A stretch of 64,000 bases of DNA from Litchfieldella rifensis (GTDB lineage: Bacteria; Pseudomonadota; Gammaproteobacteria; Pseudomonadales; Halomonadaceae), in NCBI RefSeq assembly GCF_042646605.1, contig NZ_JBHRUG010000012.1, positions 56,373 to 120,372 of the forward strand. The letters run 5' to 3'. Position numbers and translations under genes: made by a program. The notes beneath the pieces were generated by a model, which had not been told where the DNA came from, searched no databases, and saw only the letters and a list, made by a program, of their open reading frames with translations. Of this stretch, positions 61,795-64,000 are shown piece after piece; within the stretch, counting starts at the first letter, position 1, and every line of letters begins with the position of its first letter.

Positions 61795-63279
61795 ATGAGT
61801 GCCAATGTCGAGCTGAACGAACGCCCCGACTATGACGTCGAGCTGCAGAATATCGCCGACTATGTTCTCAACTACAGGATCGATAGTCAGGAGGCGCTGG
61901 ATACCGCACGCCACTGCTTGATGGATACCCTGGGCTGTGGATTGCTGGCGCTGCGCTTCCCCGAGTGCACCAAGCATCTGGGGCCGATCGTCGAAGGGAC
62001 GGTGGTGCCTCACGGCGCTCGGGTACCGGGAACTTCCTTCCGCCTCGATCCCGTTAAGGCCGCCTGGGACATCGGCTGTATCGTGCGCTGGCTGGATTAC
62101 AACGACACCTGGTTGGCCGCCGAATGGGGACATCCGTCCGACAATCTGGGCAGCATCCTGGCGGTGGCCGACCACCTGTCCCAGCAGCGTGTCGCTCAGG
62201 GCGACAAGCCCCTGACCATGCGGGATGTGCTGGAAGCCATGATCATGGCCCACGAGATCCAGGGCGTGATCGCGCTGGAGAACTCCTTCAACCGCGTGGG
62301 GCTGGACCACGTGGTGCTGGTCAAGGTGGCCTCGACCGCGGTGACGGCCAAGCTGATGGGCGCCGATCGCGAGCAACTGCTTGCGGCGCTGTCGCATGCC
62401 TGGGTCGATGGCCAGAGTCTGCGCACCTACCGTCATGCCCCCAACGCCGGTTCTCGCAAATCCTGGGCCGCCGGTGACGCCACTTCGCGTGCGGTGCGCC
62501 TGGCCGATATCGCCATGCGAGAGGAGATGGGGATTCCCGGTGTGCTGTCCGCGCCACAATGGGGCTTCTATGACGTGCTGTTCTCCAAGACCAACAAGGA
62601 TCAGCAGATAAAGCCGGAGAATCAGCGCAAGTTCAGCTTCAGTCAGGATTACGGCACCTACGTGATGGAGAACGTGCTGTTCAAGATCTCCTTCCCGGCC
62701 GAGTTCCATTCCCAGACCGCCTGTGAAGCCGCAGTGATCCTGCATCCTCAGGTCAAGGATCGCCTCAGCGAGATCGACAAGATCGTCATCACCACTCACG
62801 AGTCGGCGATCCGCATCATCTCCAAGGTGGGGGAACTGGCCAACCCGGCCGATCGCGATCACTGTCTACAGTACATGACAGCCGTACCGTTGGCGTTTGG
62901 CAACCTGGTTGCCGAGCACTATGAAGACGACTTCCACAAGGCCAACCCGATCATCGACGAGTTGCGCGAGAAAATGGAGATCGTCGAGGACGAGCGCTAT
63001 AGCCGTGAATACCTGGAAGCCGACAAGCGCTCCATCGCCAATGCCATCCAGGTGTTCTTCAAGGATGGCTCCAAGACCGAGCAGGTAGCGATAGAGTATC
63101 CCGTGGGCCATCGCCGTCGCCGTGAAGAAGGGATCCCGCTGCTGGAAGACAAGTTCAAGGCCAACCTGGCAACGCGATTCGTTCCGCGCCGTTGCGATGA
63201 GATTTTCCGCCTGTGCAAGGATCAGCAGAAACTCGAGGCCACACCGGTCAACCGCTTCGTCGACCTGTTCGTGGTTTGA
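61795..63279 (+). CDS. prpD: 2-methylcitrate dehydratase
   Basis: MmgE/PrpD-family dehydratase making 2-methylaconitate. 494 residues. DTLGCGLLALRFPECTKHLGPIV, GCIVRWLDYNDTWLAAEWGHPSDNLG, EIQGVIALENSFNRVGLDHV, KSWAAGDATSRAVRLADIA, YVMENVLFKISFPAEFHSQTA, and the end VPRRCDEIFRLCKDQ are PrpD features. Start 61795 has AAGGA nine bases upstream; an earlier in-frame ATG at 61756 lies 12 bp after prpC. No acnD/prpF genes appear here, so this is the PrpD-type variant. Confidence 0.95.
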   Translation: MSANVELNERPDYDVELQNIADYVLNYRIDSQEALDTARHCLMDTLGCGLLALRFPECTKHLGPIVEGTVVPHGARVPGTSFRLDPVKAAWDIGCIVRWLDYNDTWLAAEWGHPSDNLGSILAVADHLSQQRVAQGDKPLTMRDVLEAMIMAHEIQGVIALENSFNRVGLDHVVLVKVASTAVTAKLMGADREQLLAALSHAWVDGQSLRTYRHAPNAGSRKSWAAGDATSRAVRLADIAMREEMGIPGVLSAPQWGFYDVLFSKTNKDQQIKPENQRKFSFSQDYGTYVMENVLFKISFPAEFHSQTACEAAVILHPQVKDRLSEIDKIVITTHESAIRIISKVGELANPADRDHCLQYMTAVPLAFGNLVAEHYEDDFHKANPIIDELREKMEIVEDERYSREYLEADKRSIANAIQVFFKDGSKTEQVAIEYPVGHRRRREEGIPLLEDKFKANLATRFVPRRCDEIFRLCKDQQKLEATPVNRFVDLFVV

Positions 63280-63317
63280 CGTGACAAGCGGGCCGTTGCT
63301 GAGGCGCGGTATCCGTT

Positions 63318-63366
63318 GCGGCCGCATCCCCGGCCGCTTACGCGGCGGGCTAGACTACGTTTTTTT
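63318..63366 (+). terminator. Terminator region downstream of prpD
   Basis: GCGGCCG-CATCCC-CGGCCGC (63318-63337) overlaps an alternative GCCGC-TTAC-GCGGC hairpin (63333-63346). Both precede a run of seven Ts (63360-63366). Confidence 0.55.
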
Positions 63367-63375
63367 GACGTGAAA

Positions 63376-63397
63376 CATGGCGTCCTAGGACGCCATG
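63376..63397. repeat. Perfect 22-bp palindrome
   Basis: CATGGCGTCC/TAGGACGCCATG (63376-63397), followed by GACTATATTTTT. It could be a second terminator or a protein-binding site upstream of the rRNA promoters. Confidence 0.5.
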
Positions 63398-63551
63398 GAC
63401 TATATTTTTCATCCCGGCCTATTGCATAGGGCCAGGGAAATCCGTAGAGTACGCATCCGCTGCCGACGACGGGCATACGTCGCGGGCGGTGGAGGGTGGT
63501 GGAAGCGCTTGTTTCTGTTGAGGTTTTCGGGGTCGCTGTGGCGATTGCGGC

Positions 63552-63580
63552 TTGACAGCGGCGCGGGCATTCGCGAGAAT
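63552..63580 (+). promoter_or_regulatory. rRNA promoter P1
   Basis: TTGACA (63552-63557), 17-bp spacer, GAGAAT (63575-63580), followed by a GC-rich discriminator GCGGCCCC typical of stringently controlled rRNA promoters. Confidence 0.75.
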
Positions 63581-63655
63581 GCGGCCCCACTCGCTCGGCG
63601 GCCCTCGGGCCGTGCGCCAGGCGTCGACTGACGGGCTGGCGGCACGCGAAACGCC

Positions 63656-63683
63656 TTGACAGCGCGCGCCGAGTCAGTAGAAT
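63656..63683 (+). promoter_or_regulatory. rRNA promoter P2
   Basis: TTGACA (63656-63661), 16-bp spacer, TAGAAT (63678-63683). About 100 bp after P1; both lie upstream of the boxA. Confidence 0.75.
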
Positions 63684-63739
63684 ACGCCTTCCTCGCAGGG
63701 CGCTGGTGAGCCACCCGGTGGCCCGGCAGCGAAGCGAGA

Positions 63740-63751
63740 CGCTCTTTAACA
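63740..63751 (+). promoter_or_regulatory. boxA antitermination signal of the rRNA leader
   Basis: CGCTCTTTAACA matches the NusB/NusE-binding boxA consensus of rRNA leaders (GCTCTTTAACA). 163 bases before 16S. Confidence 0.8.
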
Positions 63752-63913
63752 ATCGATCAGGTAATTCATGTGGGCGCTTGTCGGTGAAGGGGTGAGCAGT
63801 CACCAAGACCTTCAAGGCAAGCGACTCGTCAAGAGAAGCTTTGACCTTGAGCCAAGTTTGGTTCGCTTCCGGCGCGTGCTTCGGCACGGGTGGGGTAAGA
63901 ACCGTATGATTTT

Positions 63914-64000
63914 AAACTGAAGAGTTTGATCATGGCTCAGATTGAACGCTGGCGGCAGGCCTAACACATGCAAGTCGAGCGGCAGCACGGGGAGCTTGCT
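63914..64000 (+). rRNA. rrs: 16S ribosomal RNA (5' end, partial)
   Basis: AAACTGAAGAGTTTGATCAT begins at 63914, followed by the universal 5' core with GATTGAACGCTGGCGG and the GCAGGCCTAACACATGC block, reaching the first variable region at the window edge (CGGCAGCACGGGG). This agrees with a gammaproteobacterium of the Halomonas type. The gene runs off the right edge. Confidence 0.97.

Larger units (their letters stand above)
63280..63913 (+). promoter_or_regulatory. rRNA operon control region
   Basis: 634 bp between prpD and 16S rRNA. It holds hairpins after prpD (63318-63337; 63376-63397), two tandem sigma-70 promoters (63552-63580; 63656-63683), a boxA (63740-63751) and the 16S leader with processing-stem sequence (63780-63913). 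No protein gene is credible. Confidence 0.75.

Noticed and set aside
61753..62862. Minus-strand open frame opposite prpD
   Set aside because: Shadow; the plus strand encodes a full PrpD.
63222..63887. Minus-strand open frame across the rRNA promoter region
   Set aside because: It overlaps two promoters, boxA and the rRNA leader, and its translation has no recognisable fold.

Overview
The window looks like chromosomal DNA of a high-GC gammaproteobacterium, most probably a member of the Halomonadaceae (Halomonas-like). This rests on the gammaproteobacterial start of a 16S rRNA gene at the right edge, a polyhydroxyalkanoate cluster (phasin plus class I PhaC with an SYCIGG box), gammaproteobacterial gene orders (prmB-aroC; miaB-phoH-ybeY-corC-lnt; trpE separate from trpGDC), and many acidic proteins. 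No phage, integron, CRISPR array or tRNA gene was recognised. The only mobile-like element is a 146-bp MITE-like repeat near 9.4 kb.

Layout. 0-5.6 kb: oxidative uronate catabolism, with the two TRAP membrane subunits, galactarolactone cycloisomerase, galactarolactone isomerase, uronate dehydrogenase and a GntR/FadR-type regulator. 5.7-12.1 kb: a 33-codon membrane peptide, two alpha/beta hydrolases, a patatin-like phospholipase, an SmrA-like endonuclease, the MITE, prmB and aroC. 11.7-14.9 kb: DUF6489 protein, phasin, PHA synthase. 15-20.5 kb (minus strand): miaB-phoH-ybeY-corC-lnt. 20.8-23.3 kb: DUF1820, SH3/TM protein, tpm, YajG-like lipoprotein. 23.6-33.1 kb: an accessory nitrogen-compound catabolic region (flavin monooxygenase, RidA, DUF1028, M20 amidohydrolase, LysR, PuuC-like aldehyde dehydrogenase, APC permease, omega-aminotransferase). 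It is followed by an aspartase-like remnant abutting an MFS gene, then ggt. 36.4-42.1 kb: rpe, GIY-YIG protein, MscS channel, PQQ-type sugar dehydrogenase, type II NADH dehydrogenase, gph. 42.2-47.3 kb: trpE and trpGDC, each preceded by a Trp-codon leader peptide. 47.4-58.7 kb: DUF2905, a YdiJ-like FAD/Fe-S dehydrogenase, serS, SIMPL protein, AI-2E transporter, trxA, cysB, cysH, pabB. 58.9-63.3 kb: the 2-methylcitrate cycle (GntR regulator, prpB, prpC, prpD). 63.3-64 kb: rRNA promoter region with two promoters and a boxA, and the first 87 bases of 16S rRNA.

How the genes work together. The first cluster would import a hexuronate (TRAP) and oxidise it to aldarolactone (Udh). The lactone is isomerised (Gli) and opened to a 3-deoxy-2-keto-hexarate (Gci) that enters 2-oxoglutarate metabolism. 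The prp genes oxidise propionyl-CoA to pyruvate. The PHA genes store carbon. The trp genes appear to be controlled by ribosome-sensing leaders; the trpGDC leader has a textbook attenuator.

The least explained part is the 23.6-33.1 kb region. Its enzymes fit stepwise breakdown of an acylated, carbamoylated or otherwise N-substituted amine to an omega-amino acid, a semialdehyde and an acid. The substrate cannot be read from sequence, and this is the best candidate here for an undescribed pathway. Functional names come from recognising family motifs and remembered homologues; no database search was run.
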